Part shown: positions 17,504 through 25,680 of the stretch, in pieces
How positions within the stretch are numbered: the stretch's first letter is position 1
Layout of the letters: each line of letters starts with the position of its first letter
DNA from: Pseudomonas sp. CCI4.2
GTDB taxonomy: Bacteria; Pseudomonadota; Gammaproteobacteria; Pseudomonadales; Pseudomonadaceae
Direction: 5' to 3'
Assembly: GCF_034350045.1 (NCBI RefSeq)
Contig: NZ_CP133781.1
Location: 4,762,501-4,826,500, forward strand
Length of the DNA: 64,000 nt
Translations under genes and position numbers: made by a program
Notes under the pieces: generated by a model
Told to the model about the DNA's origin: nothing
The model's database searches: none
What the model saw: the letters and a program-made list of their open reading frames with translations, nothing else

Positions 17504-17666
17504 GGCTGACCTCCTCCACCGAGTAGCTGCCGCACTCCGGGCAGACCAAAATATCCAGTTCGCCATCTGGAAAAATGGTGTCGGCGAAACGGCAGATGGC
17601 CTTGAAGACAGGAAAATTAGCCGTGCAATCCAGGCAAGTGCCGCGTGGCAAAGGTACCTTGTTCAT
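17487..17666 (-). CDS. Small zinc-ribbon-like protein (59 aa)
   Basis: Frame between the helicase gene and the 81-aa gene, encoding 59 residues with two CxxC pairs (CLDC at 11-14 and CPEC at 43-46) spaced like a zinc ribbon. AAGGAG lies 8 bases before ATG 17666. The ATG overlaps the helicase stop (ATGA) and its 3' end overlaps the next gene by 17 bp, so it is embedded in the coupled operon. No function is known to me; zinc binding is predicted from the cysteine pattern only. Confidence 0.7.
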   Translation of the reverse strand: MNKVPLPRGTCLDCTANFPVFKAICRFADTIFPDGELDILVCPECGSYSVEEVSHEQTQ

Positions 17667-19009
17667 TTCGTGGCTCCTTGCCAGTGCTTGGCATCCAGAT
17701 CGGCGAAGCGGGTGTGCGCGGGGATGAACGCCGTGCGTACAACGCCGGTCGGCCCGTTGCGGTGTTTGCCGATGATCAATTCGGCAATACCTTGATCAAC
17801 GGAGTCGGGGTGATACACCTCGTCGCGGTAGATGAACAGCGTCAGGTCGGCGTCCTGTTCCAGCGCGCCAGACTCGCGCAGGTCGCCGTTGTGCGGGCGT
17901 TTGTTGGGCCTGTTTTCCAACGATCGGTTGAGCTGTGAAAGCGCGACCACCGGGCAGTCAAACTCCTTGGCCAGGGCCTTGAGCCCTGCCGAAATGGCGG
18001 CGATTTCCAGGTTGCGATTTTCCTTGCCGGGGCACTGCATCAGTTGCAGGTAGTCGACCATGATCAAGCTTGGCTTGCCGTAACGACGGGCGGCACGTCG
18101 GGCACGGGCACGAAGCGTCGCGGGGGTCAGATCAGAGCTGTCGTCCACCACCAGGCGTTCGCCGTAGGCATTGATTCTGGCCACAGCAGCGGTCAGCCGT
18201 GGCCAATCCTCATCCTCCAGTTGACCGCGCATCAAATTGGCCAAATCCAACTGCCCCAGGATGGCCAGCATCCGATACATCAACGCCTGGGCGGGCATTT
18301 CCAGGCTGTAGATCTGCACAGACCCCGTCGGACGCTTCTGCAACACCGCATCGACAAAATTCAGCGCAAGACTGGTTTTACCCATCGAAGGCCGCGCGGC
18401 GACGATGATCAAATCAGCGTCCTGAAAGCCTCCGGTTTTTTGGTCCAGATCCGCGAGACCGCTGGGGACACCGGTCACGCCATCGCCGTGATTGAAGTTG
18501 AAATCAACCTGCTCCAGTACCTTCATCAGCGCGTCGTTTACATCGACAAAACTGTTGGGCGCACGGCCCTGCCCCAGTGCAAAGAGCTTCTGCTCAAAGC
18601 TTTCCTGCACCTCCAGACTTTTTGCCTGAGGCAATGAGGCATTTCGGGTGCATTCATGGCCGAGCATGATCAGTTGACGCAGATGAGCGCGCTCTCGAAC
18701 GATCTCCGCGTAGGCGCTGATGTTCGCCACCGACGGGACATTTTTAGCCAGCTCTGCCAGGTAGCCGAGACCGCCCGCCTCTTCCATTTTGGCCAAGGAT
18801 TCGGACACCGTAACCACGTCAAACGGGGTAGTGGCCTGCGCCAGTTTTTCAATGGCTTTGAAGATCAAACGGTGTTCGTGCTTGAAAAAATCCTCAGGGC
18901 CGATGAGGTCGGCGATCAGTTCCCACGCATGGTTGTCGAGCATCAACCCACCGAGCACGCTCTGCTCGGCTTCGATGGAGTGCGGCGGCATCAAGTCAAA
19001 GAGGTTCAT
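17663..19009 (-). CDS. DnaB-type replicative helicase of the integrative element
   Basis: 448-aa DnaB-family hexameric helicase: N-terminal DnaB_N domain (PHSIEAEQSVLGGLMLD...), then the RecA-like motor with Walker A ARPSMGKTS, Walker B IIMVDYLQLM (here LIMVDYLQLM), and the C-terminal QLNRSLENRPNKRP...LRESGALEQDAD box. It is close in length to chromosomal DnaB but sits between parA and parB in the order seen in SPI-7/PAPI-1-type islands, where it is thought to drive autonomous replication of the excised circle. The start overlaps the parA stop (ATGA). Confidence 0.92.
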   Translation of the reverse strand: MNLFDLMPPHSIEAEQSVLGGLMLDNHAWELIADLIGPEDFFKHEHRLIFKAIEKLAQATTPFDVVTVSESLAKMEEAGGLGYLAELAKNVPSVANISAYAEIVRERAHLRQLIMLGHECTRNASLPQAKSLEVQESFEQKLFALGQGRAPNSFVDVNDALMKVLEQVDFNFNHGDGVTGVPSGLADLDQKTGGFQDADLIIVAARPSMGKTSLALNFVDAVLQKRPTGSVQIYSLEMPAQALMYRMLAILGQLDLANLMRGQLEDEDWPRLTAAVARINAYGERLVVDDSSDLTPATLRARARRAARRYGKPSLIMVDYLQLMQCPGKENRNLEIAAISAGLKALAKEFDCPVVALSQLNRSLENRPNKRPHNGDLRESGALEQDADLTLFIYRDEVYHPDSVDQGIAELIIGKHRNGPTGVVRTAFIPAHTRFADLDAKHWQGATK

Positions 19010-19875
19010 GAGGCCATTCCCTGATCAGCCAGGCGCCGGTTGTGGCGGGTTTGCTCACTTAACAGCTCAAACTGCGCCTTCCACTCCGGGAACAGCTCAA
19101 CCGCCAAGGCTTTGATCACGTTGAACGCCGACGGCGAGCGGCGATTGAGGGGTTGGCGATATTCAAGCCGGTGGGCTGGAACCCCTTCGGTCGCCGCCCG
19201 ACGAAAGCTGACCGCTGCTGGCAGTGTCGTATTAAGCAGGTTGATCTGCGGATGATCGGCCAGGGTTTCGGTGAGTGATTGGTAGATCAGGCTCGCGTCG
19301 TTGGTGGCGTCGAGCTTGTTGATCACGATGTTTAACGGCGGCGTGTGTACGCCCAGCACCGACAGCGGCTCCAGGTCCTTGAGCAGTTGCTGGGTGCCCC
19401 GGTAAAACTCACGCGCAGCGAGCATGTCCGGGGTGATCGGAGAGATCGCCAGATCGGAACAGAGCAAGGCCATTTCCAGCAGCACCGAGCGCGCACCCTG
19501 GGTGTCGATCAGGATCAGGTCGAAGTCGTCAGCGAAGGCTGAGACCAGATTTTTCAGGCGTAAGCGCCCGTCAGCGGCGTGCAGCAGCAGGTTGCTGAGC
19601 TGGTTGTAGGGGTCGTTGGAGAGCACCAGTGACAGATTAGGGATACAGGTCCGGGAAATGATCTGCTCTGACCGGGTATCGTTTTGGGCAATGAGTTGAT
19701 ACGTCCCGCCTGCCGCTTCGTGGTCGATGCGATAAAACGAGGACAACGACGGTTGTGTGTCGAGATCTATCAAGAGGGTGCGGATATTCGCGTCGGCGCA
19801 GAACGCGCCCAGGTTTGCGGTCACCGTGGTTTTGCCAGGGCCGCCTTTGGTTGAAACGATTGATGCGATTTTCAT
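19006..19875 (-). CDS. parA: ParA/Soj-type partition ATPase of the integrative element
   Basis: 289-aa ParA family ATPase: deviant Walker A KGGPGKTT near the N-terminus (with the signature lysine), Walker A' LLIDLDTQPS, and FDLILIDTQGARSVLLEMAL as Walker B. Start at 19875 (MKIASIVSTKGG) with GAGG eight bases upstream; the upstream in-frame extension to 19920 is not ParA-like. First gene of the module, facing away from tRNA-Asn. In PAPI-1 the equivalent soj gene is needed to keep the excised element; by analogy this gene would stabilise the circle. Confidence 0.92.
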   Translation of the reverse strand: MKIASIVSTKGGPGKTTVTANLGAFCADANIRTLLIDLDTQPSLSSFYRIDHEAAGGTYQLIAQNDTRSEQIISRTCIPNLSLVLSNDPYNQLSNLLLHAADGRLRLKNLVSAFADDFDLILIDTQGARSVLLEMALLCSDLAISPITPDMLAAREFYRGTQQLLKDLEPLSVLGVHTPPLNIVINKLDATNDASLIYQSLTETLADHPQINLLNTTLPAAVSFRRAATEGVPAHRLEYRQPLNRRSPSAFNVIKALAVELFPEWKAQFELLSEQTRHNRRLADQGMAS

Positions 19876-19994
19876 GATGCTGACCTCTAAATCAAGTTGA
19901 TTAGAGGCAGCGCATTGCACGTGAAAATTGAACCGAAAACACTGTTACCAAATGTTTTTTCGAGGCGGTTAAGCGGGTTTTTCGGACCTCAGGC

Positions 19995-20018
19995 ACCAAT
20001 GATTCAGAAATCATTGGT
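19995..20018. promoter_or_regulatory. Palindrome upstream of parA (candidate parS or operator)
   Basis: Perfect 10-bp inverted repeat ACCAATGATT / AATCATTGGT separated by CAGA, 120 bp upstream of parA and 48 bp from the tRNA-Asn 3' end. There is no T-run, so a terminator is unlikely. Its half-site CAATGATT also occurs in the anticodon region of the neighbouring tRNA (CCAATGATTAAC), so a link with integrase recognition is possible; coincidence is not excluded. Confidence 0.45.
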
Positions 20019-20065
20019 CACTGGAAACGTCCTACAACACCCCGCTCAACCCCTTGAAAACAATA

Positions 20066-20141
20066 TGGCTCCACGACCTGGACTCGAACCAGGGACCCAA
20101 TGATTAACAGTCATTTGCTCTACCAACTGAGCTATCGCGGA
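20066..20141 (-). tRNA. tRNA-Asn (anticodon GTT)
   Basis: Minus strand, 76 nt including an encoded CCA. The acceptor arms TCCGCGA and TCGTGGA pair (one G-T), the D-arm has AGCTCAGTTGGTAGAGC, the anticodon arm ATGACTGTTAATCAT displays GTT, and the T-arm carries GGTTCGAGTCC. The 3' end faces the integrative-element module, the typical attachment-site arrangement. Confidence 0.96.
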
Positions 20142-20149
20142 ATGCGTCG

Positions 20150-20178
20150 TATGTTACTGATTGAAAAGACTAAGTCAA
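20150..20178 (-). promoter_or_regulatory. Promoter of tRNA-Asn
   Basis: Minus strand: -35 TTGACT (20173-20178), 17-bp spacer, -10 AACATA (20150-20155; TAACAT one base over gives 16 bp). It lies immediately upstream of the tRNA 5' end at 20141. Confidence 0.6.
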
Positions 20179-20205
20179 GCTTTTCATGACCTTGCCTCAC
20201 TGCAC

Positions 20206-20622
20206 TCAAGACGGAAAATTAGACTTAAGCGCCGCCAACCCACCTCGATACACACCGTCGAATAATTCAGCGGCCGCTTCTTCAGTAATGCCGGCACAGG
20301 TGAAGGTACCCGACCAGACAATGTTCGTCGAGTGTTTGCCCGGCACTTCGCTGACTTCTACTTTCGCCAGGTAATCGGTCACTGGGAACGGTCCCTGCTC
20401 AATGGAGTAAGTGTACGTCCGTGCGGCGTTATCGAATGTCTGGAGTCGCTCGACGATGACGGCGCCGTCGTTGGTTTTCAAGTGACGAACGCGGCCACCC
20501 TCGCCCAGCTCACATTCCACGATAAACGGCAGCCAGTCCGGCAGTGAACCGAAGCCACCCATGAGTTGCCACACTTGATCAGCAGTTGCCGACACTTCAA
20601 TCGTTGCAGATGCCTTAGCCAC
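20206..20622 (-). CDS. SRPBCC (START/polyketide-cyclase-like) family protein
   Basis: 138-aa protein with the helix-grip fold pattern of the SRPBCC superfamily: ATIEVSATADQVWQLMGGFGSLPDWLPFIVECELGEGG, RHLKTNDGAVIVERLQTFDNAARTYTYSI and the C-terminal helix AAELFDGVYRGGLAALKSNF. Such proteins bind hydrophobic ligands in a central cavity; no ligand can be named. GTG start at 20622 with GGAGA upstream. It lies 3' of the phn operon after a 144-bp gap and is likely independent of it. Confidence 0.8.
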   Translation of the reverse strand: MAKASATIEVSATADQVWQLMGGFGSLPDWLPFIVECELGEGGRVRHLKTNDGAVIVERLQTFDNAARTYTYSIEQGPFPVTDYLAKVEVSEVPGKHSTNIVWSGTFTCAGITEEAAAELFDGVYRGGLAALKSNFPS

Positions 20623-20766
20623 GGTAGATCTCCAAAACTGAATCGATAATTTAGAACAGCAATGTAAACCAGCCCTTGAACGACTTCATCCATTTCCGTT
20701 GCGCCTAGCCGTTGATGGATCATGCCTCTGCATCGCTCAAGACCACGGTTCAGCAGGGCGCGGCGC

Positions 20767-21516
20767 TCACACCACCATCCCGTCACGCGCGACGATGATG
20801 TGCATGGGCAACTGATTTCCGGTCTCCATCAACCACGCATCCAACGTATGGCCGATGTGGGTCAGCACTGCCAATTGCGGTTTCAACTGGGCAATAGATT
20901 CCAACGCTAAATTCAGGTCATTGTGGTTACGCGGTGCCTGGGGTTGCGGTGGCAGCGAGCAGTCAAGCACCAGCACGTCCAGGGGCTGACGCTGCAAAAA
21001 CGCGAGGGTTTCGTCCGGTAAACCCACCGTATCGGTCAGGTAAGCAATGCGCCGCCCCTCACCCTCCAGCAGGTACCCCAAGGTCGGTTTCGAATGCACC
21101 AGCGGCATCGCCGTAACGCTCAATGCGCCTAACTGACGAGTTTCGAAGGCACTGAACGGCTGGCTGAAATCCAGAATACCCGGATGTTTGTAAAGGTCGG
21201 CCAAGCCTTGCGCATCCACCGGCCCGTGCACCGGAATCACCCAGCCCTGCCCCCAGCGCAACTCCAGCAGCCCTTGCGCATGGTCGGCATGGTAATGGGT
21301 TTGCAGAATGCCATTGAAGCTGCGCGGCGGGAAACGCTCGGTCAAGTCAGTCAAACCGGAGTCGATCAACCAACGCTGGCCCCCGCACTCGACCAACGCG
21401 CTGCACGGCCGACGGCGCAAGCGTTGATCGGAATGAGCCGCCGCACACGCCGGGCAATCGCAGCCATACACCGGAACCTGCGACACATCAGCGGTGCCCA
21501 GCAATGTCAGGCGCAT
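20767..21516 (-). CDS. phnP: PhnP, cyclic ribose phosphodiesterase of phosphonate degradation
   Basis: 249-aa metallo-beta-lactamase-fold enzyme. The zinc motif THYHADHAQG and a downstream HSKPTLGY and DCSLPP...HNDLNL match PhnP, which opens the 1,2-cyclic phosphate of 5-phosphoribose left by C-P lyase. N-terminal CDCPAC matches the extra structural zinc site of PhnP. Start at 21516 (MRLTLLGTADV), overlapping the end of phnN by 10 bp; an upstream extension to 21591 is unconserved. Last gene of the phn operon. Confidence 0.9.
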   Translation of the reverse strand: MRLTLLGTADVSQVPVYGCDCPACAAAHSDQRLRRRPCSALVECGGQRWLIDSGLTDLTERFPPRSFNGILQTHYHADHAQGLLELRWGQGWVIPVHGPVDAQGLADLYKHPGILDFSQPFSAFETRQLGALSVTAMPLVHSKPTLGYLLEGEGRRIAYLTDTVGLPDETLAFLQRQPLDVLVLDCSLPPQPQAPRNHNDLNLALESIAQLKPQLAVLTHIGHTLDAWLMETGNQLPMHIIVARDGMVV

Positions 21517-22076
21517 GTGGGGTCTTTGCCGATTAGTGTCAACAAACGTGCGAGGGTGTGTTCGATAGGTCCGGAGTTGTCCAACAGCCACGGCCCGGAC
21601 GTCTCACTTGCCATGAGCGTTGCAGCGAAATCAGCATTACGCGCCAACCGCGCTTCAATTTCAGGCATTGATTCGCGGCCCCGAGCCAACAATCGGTCAC
21701 GCAAAATATTTTGGTCCACCGTCAGCAGCAGCGCGAGCAAATCCGGGTAACGTTGGCGCGCTTGAGTCAAGTGCCCACGGGAGCCGTTGATGAGCACGTC
21801 TAGCCCTGAATCGAGCCACGCGTCGATCTCACCAGGAATGCCGTAGTGCAACCCATTGGCCTGCCAGCTCAGAGCAAATTCACCCTCAGCTTGCATGGCA
21901 ATGAACTGTTCGACACTGACGGCCTGCGCCGCCTCGCCCACCGCTTCGGCCGAGCGAGTGATAACACGCCGCACGATCCGGCAGCCCTGAGCGGACAACG
22001 GATCGCGCGCAGCATCCAGCAGGCTGTCTTTGCCGGAACCTGAAGGTCCGATGAGATAGATCAACCTGCCTGCCAT
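21507..22076 (-). CDS. phnN: PhnN, ribose 1,5-bisphosphate phosphokinase
   Basis: 189-aa P-loop kinase of the guanylate-kinase-like fold: GPSGSGKDSLL Walker A at residues 9-19, RRVITRSAEAVGEAAQAVS (base/sugar-binding part), ALSWQANGLHYGIP. It converts ribose 1,5-bisphosphate to PRPP, the exit step of the C-P lyase pathway. Start ATG 22076 overlaps the phnM stop (ATGA). Confidence 0.9.
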   Translation of the reverse strand: MAGRLIYLIGPSGSGKDSLLDAARDPLSAQGCRIVRRVITRSAEAVGEAAQAVSVEQFIAMQAEGEFALSWQANGLHYGIPGEIDAWLDSGLDVLINGSRGHLTQARQRYPDLLALLLTVDQNILRDRLLARGRESMPEIEARLARNADFAATLMASETSGPWLLDNSGPIEHTLARLLTLIGKDPTCA

Positions 22077-23221
22077 CAAAACACCCTCTTCGCTTGTCGC
22101 CACACCTGTTGAATGACCGGTAACCCGTCCTGATTTTTTGCCTGAATCAGATCCGCACGCAGCCGTACGCGAATCTCGCCGCGATCGTCGAGCCCTGCCG
22201 AACGAGCCGGTGCGCGGGTGACCATGCCCACCGCTTGCGCCAGCTCGCAGGTGTTGTCTTGCGCGGCCAATAAAAAGGCGGCCTGTAGCAGGCTGGCGGG
22301 ATAGTAATCGCTGGACAGAATATCCAGTAGTCCTTCTTTAGCAAGGTCTGCCGCCGCCACGTTGCCTGAATGAGAACCGCCGCGCACGATGTTCGGCGCC
22401 CCCATCAAGACCCCCATGCCCAACCGGTGGCTGCCACGTGCCGCCTCCAGTGTGGTGGGGAATTCGGCAATGGTCATGCCGTAACCGGCCGACTCTTCGA
22501 CATGGGCCATTGTCGCGTCGTCGTGGCTGGCCACTGACAAGCCTCGGGCCAAGCAATCCTCGACGATGGCGCGCCGATAACGGTCGCTGAACTCACGAGA
22601 ATTGGCCGTCTGGAATACGATGAATTCGTCCATCTGCTCAGGGGTCAGTTGGTACTTACCCATGTAGTACTCGCGGTACTTGGATTCAAGGGCAAATTGG
22701 CGCTGACCCGGCGAATGGTCCATCACCGACACTAATTGCACCAGTGGGTGCTCCACCAAATCGCGGAACACGCTCAAGGTGTCCGGGTGGCAGAGTTCGC
22801 AGCGCAAATGCAGCCGGTGATCGGCACGGGTCAGGCCCGCCGCGCTGGCGCTGGCAATCGCCTCCAGCATGCCGGGCAATTTCTTCATCCGGTTGCCCTT
22901 GGGGTTAACGTCGCCGATGGACAGCGCGTCGAACACCGTGGTAATGCCTGCCGCAATGATTTGCGCGTCGTGGCTCAACACCGCTGAGGTTGACGGCCAA
23001 TCCACGCCGGGACGCGGGGTCATGTGTTTTTCCAGGTTATCGGTGTGCAGTTCGACCAGACCTGGCAGCAAATAATCACCGTGCAGGTCCTGCGCCTGGG
23101 GCAAGCGGCTGCGGCCTTCATCTACTTCGGCGATCAGGCCATTGCGCAAGACCACGGTGCCGTTGAATACCCGGTCAGCAGTAACGACTTGAGCATTGCT
23201 GAGAATCTGTTCGGTCAGCAT
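22076..23221 (-). CDS. phnM: PhnM, RPnTP hydrolase (triphosphate diphosphohydrolase)
   Basis: 381-aa amidohydrolase-superfamily enzyme removing pyrophosphate from ribose-1-phosphonate 5-triphosphate. Metal ligands visible in LPGLVELHTDNLEKH, the catalytic-barrel positions in LHLRCELC and VSVMDHSPGQRQF, and SVASHDDATMAHVEES. Length equals E. coli PhnM. Its start overlaps the phnL stop by 7 bp. Confidence 0.94.
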   Translation of the reverse strand: MLTEQILSNAQVVTADRVFNGTVVLRNGLIAEVDEGRSRLPQAQDLHGDYLLPGLVELHTDNLEKHMTPRPGVDWPSTSAVLSHDAQIIAAGITTVFDALSIGDVNPKGNRMKKLPGMLEAIASASAAGLTRADHRLHLRCELCHPDTLSVFRDLVEHPLVQLVSVMDHSPGQRQFALESKYREYYMGKYQLTPEQMDEFIVFQTANSREFSDRYRRAIVEDCLARGLSVASHDDATMAHVEESAGYGMTIAEFPTTLEAARGSHRLGMGVLMGAPNIVRGGSHSGNVAAADLAKEGLLDILSSDYYPASLLQAAFLLAAQDNTCELAQAVGMVTRAPARSAGLDDRGEIRVRLRADLIQAKNQDGLPVIQQVWRQAKRVF

Positions 23222-23931
23222 GGTGCGGCTTCCTTGATGATCGAAGTGCTGGGGGTCATGTCTAGATGACGGTCAGCCACCGCTTCACGGGCGGCGCGGT
23301 CGTGGAATATGCCGATCAGCGCAGCGCCGGCGGCTTTGGCTTCTTGCATCAGTTCCAAGACCACTTGGCGATTGGTGTCGTCCAACGACGCGGTGGGTTC
23401 ATCCAACAGCATCACCGGCCACTCGACCATGAAACCGCGGGCGATGTTGATCCGCTGCTGCTCACCCCCGGAAAACGTGCCGGGCGCCAGTTGCCACAAG
23501 CGTTGCGCAATGTTCAGCCGGGCCAATAAATGCTCCGCTCGGGCCTTGGCTTTTTCCTTCGACCAGCCCCGTGCCAGCGCCGGTTCCATGACCACATCCA
23601 GACTGGCAACCCGTGGAATCACCCGCAGAAACTGGCTAACGTAGCCCAAGGTTTGCTGGCGCACGGCCAGAACCTCACGGGGTTGCGCGCCGACCAACTC
23701 CAGCCAGTCGCCGGCATGGCGCACACGAATACTTCCGCCAGCTGGCAGGTAATTGCCATACAACGTGCGCAACAACGTGCTTTTGCCGGCGCCGGATTGC
23801 CCGTGCAACACCAGGCAATCACCCGCACTCACCGTAAAACTCAGACCATCAAGCACATTGAGCACCACACCGTTTTGCTGATGCAGCGTGAAAGTTTTCG
23901 AGAGGTCGCGGACCTCGATCAACGTGTTCAT
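23215..23931 (-). CDS. phnL: PhnL, ABC-type ATPase of the C-P lyase complex
   Basis: 238-aa ABC ATPase: Walker A HGQSGAGKSTL, Q-loop YVSQFLRVIP, signature FSGGEQQR, Walker B VMLLDEPTASLD. PhnL-specific features include the VSQFLRVIPRV stretch and the FHDRAAREAVADR end. PhnL works with the lyase rather than a permease. Start ATG 23931 has GAGGTGA upstream; the longer open frame to 24045 overlaps phnK and is not conserved. Confidence 0.93.
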   Translation of the reverse strand: MNTLIEVRDLSKTFTLHQQNGVVLNVLDGLSFTVSAGDCLVLHGQSGAGKSTLLRTLYGNYLPAGGSIRVRHAGDWLELVGAQPREVLAVRQQTLGYVSQFLRVIPRVASLDVVMEPALARGWSKEKAKARAEHLLARLNIAQRLWQLAPGTFSGGEQQRINIARGFMVEWPVMLLDEPTASLDDTNRQVVLELMQEAKAAGAALIGIFHDRAAREAVADRHLDMTPSTSIIKEAAPC

Positions 23932-23986
23932 CAAGCTCACCTCAAAAAGACGGCAGCGACCGAAGATCATCCGGTCGCCAGTTAAT

Positions 23987-24805
23987 TCACGGTTGCAGCA
24001 CCGACGACACCAGCAGCTGCGAATAGGGATGCTGCGGGTCATCAAGGATCTGATCGGTCAGCCCCGACTCCACGACCCGGGAACGCCGCATTACCATCAG
24101 CCGATCTGCCAGCAGTCGGGCCACGGCCAAATCGTGGGTGACGATCACCACCGCCAAATCCAGCTCACGCACCAGACCGCGCAACAGGTCGAGCAAACGC
24201 GCTTGCACCGACACATCGAGGCCGCCAGTCGGCTCATCCATGAACACCAGGCGCGGACCGGAGACCAAATTGCGAGCGATCTGCAGGCGTTGCTGCATAC
24301 CACCGGAAAAGGTCCGTGGCAGGTCGTCGATGCGCAGCGGATCAATTTCCACTTGGCTCAGCCAGTCAATCCCGGCCGCCCGCAATTCGCTGTAATTGCG
24401 CACGCCTTGAGCCATCAGACGCTCGCCAATATTGGCCCCGGCTGAGACGCCCATCCGCAGGCCGTCGCGCGGACTTTGCTCAACGAAACCCCACTCGGTG
24501 CGCAGCAAGGTACGGCGTTCGGCTTCACTGGCGCTGTAGAGGTCGAACCAGTCGCCTTCCTTGCGGCGATAGGCAATGGCGCCGCTGTCCGGGGGGCTAC
24601 GACCACTGAGCAAAGACAATAAAGTCGATTTTCCCGAACCGGACTCGCCGACTATCCCCAGCACTTCACCGGGATACAAATCAAAATCGACGCCTTGGCA
24701 GCCCTTCTCAGCGCCGTACAAACGCGTTAAGCCACTGACTTTGAGCAAGGGTTGCGCACGGTCTGTCTGGCGGTCGTGCAGGGGCAATTTTGCTGGAGTG
24801 TTCAT
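23987..24805 (-). CDS. phnK: PhnK, ABC-type ATPase of the C-P lyase complex
   Basis: 272-aa ABC ATPase: Walker A GESGSGKSTLL, Q-loop WGFVEQSPRDGLRM, signature FSGGMQQR, Walker B LVFMDEPTGGLD. PhnK docks on PhnJ in the core complex and couples ATP use to lyase turnover. Start ATG 24805 overlaps the phnJ stop (ATGA), supporting it over the longer frame to 24859. Confidence 0.93.
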   Translation of the reverse strand: MNTPAKLPLHDRQTDRAQPLLKVSGLTRLYGAEKGCQGVDFDLYPGEVLGIVGESGSGKSTLLSLLSGRSPPDSGAIAYRRKEGDWFDLYSASEAERRTLLRTEWGFVEQSPRDGLRMGVSAGANIGERLMAQGVRNYSELRAAGIDWLSQVEIDPLRIDDLPRTFSGGMQQRLQIARNLVSGPRLVFMDEPTGGLDVSVQARLLDLLRGLVRELDLAVVIVTHDLAVARLLADRLMVMRRSRVVESGLTDQILDDPQHPYSQLLVSSVLQP

Positions 24806-25680
24806 TGAGCCGCCTCCTGTTCGATGCTGCGCTGGGCGCAATAGTCGGTGTCGGAACATACGAAGCTTTGGGTGCCTGCGTCATCGAGAATCATTTCATC
24901 GAGGAACGACGCTCGGCTGCCGCAAATGGCGCAGCACTCTTCCCATTTCTGGATTTCAAACGGGTGGTCTTCAAAGTCCAGACTCACCACTTTGGTGTAC
25001 GGCGGCACCGCGTACAGGCGCTTCTCACGGCCAGCGCCAAACAGCATCAGTGCCGGGCTCATGTCGAGTTTCGGGTTGTCGAATTTAGGATTGGGCGACG
25101 GGTCCATCACGTAACGGTCATCGACCATCACCGGATAGGCATAGCTGGTAGCGATGTGGCCAAAAGTGGCGATGTCCTCGTAGAGTTTTACGTGCATCAC
25201 CCCGTAATCGTTCAGCGCATGCATGGTCCGGGTCTCGGTTTCCGACGGCTCGATAAAGCGCAGTGGTTCCGGGTTTGGCACCTGATACACCATGATTTGA
25301 TCAGCGTGCAGCGGTGTTTCCGGAATTCGGTGACGGGTCTGGATGATCGTCGCTTGGGGCGTGCGCTCGGTGGTGGCGATGCCCGCCGTGCGGGCAAAAA
25401 AGCGTCGAATCGACACGGCGTTGGTGGTGTCGTCCGCACCCTGATCGATGACTTTGAGCACGTCGTCCGCACCTAGAATCGCCGCAGTAACTTGCATCCC
25501 GCCGGTGCCCCAACCGTAAGGCAGCGGCATTTCGCGGCCACCAAATGGCACCTGATAACCCGGAATCGCCACCGCTTTAAGTAGCCCACGACGGATCATG
25601 CGTTTGGTTTGCTCGTCCAGATAAGCAAAGTTGTAAGCCTCGTCCCGCGTGGGGCGGGCCGGCATCTGGTTGCTGCTCAT
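24802..25680 (-). CDS. phnJ: PhnJ, radical-SAM C-P lyase catalytic subunit
   Basis: 292-aa enzyme cleaving the carbon-phosphorus bond of 5-phosphoribose-1-phosphonate. The cysteine cluster of PhnJ is intact: EECCAICGS, then FVCSDTDYC near the C-terminus, providing the iron-sulfur ligands and the cysteine used in catalysis. Conserved N-terminal part EAYNFAYLDEQTKRMIRRGLLKAVAIPGYQVPF and GWGTGGMQ. Coupled to phnI by ATGA. Confidence 0.96.
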   Translation of the reverse strand: MSSNQMPARPTRDEAYNFAYLDEQTKRMIRRGLLKAVAIPGYQVPFGGREMPLPYGWGTGGMQVTAAILGADDVLKVIDQGADDTTNAVSIRRFFARTAGIATTERTPQATIIQTRHRIPETPLHADQIMVYQVPNPEPLRFIEPSETETRTMHALNDYGVMHVKLYEDIATFGHIATSYAYPVMVDDRYVMDPSPNPKFDNPKLDMSPALMLFGAGREKRLYAVPPYTKVVSLDFEDHPFEIQKWEECCAICGSRASFLDEMILDDAGTQSFVCSDTDYCAQRSIEQEAAQ

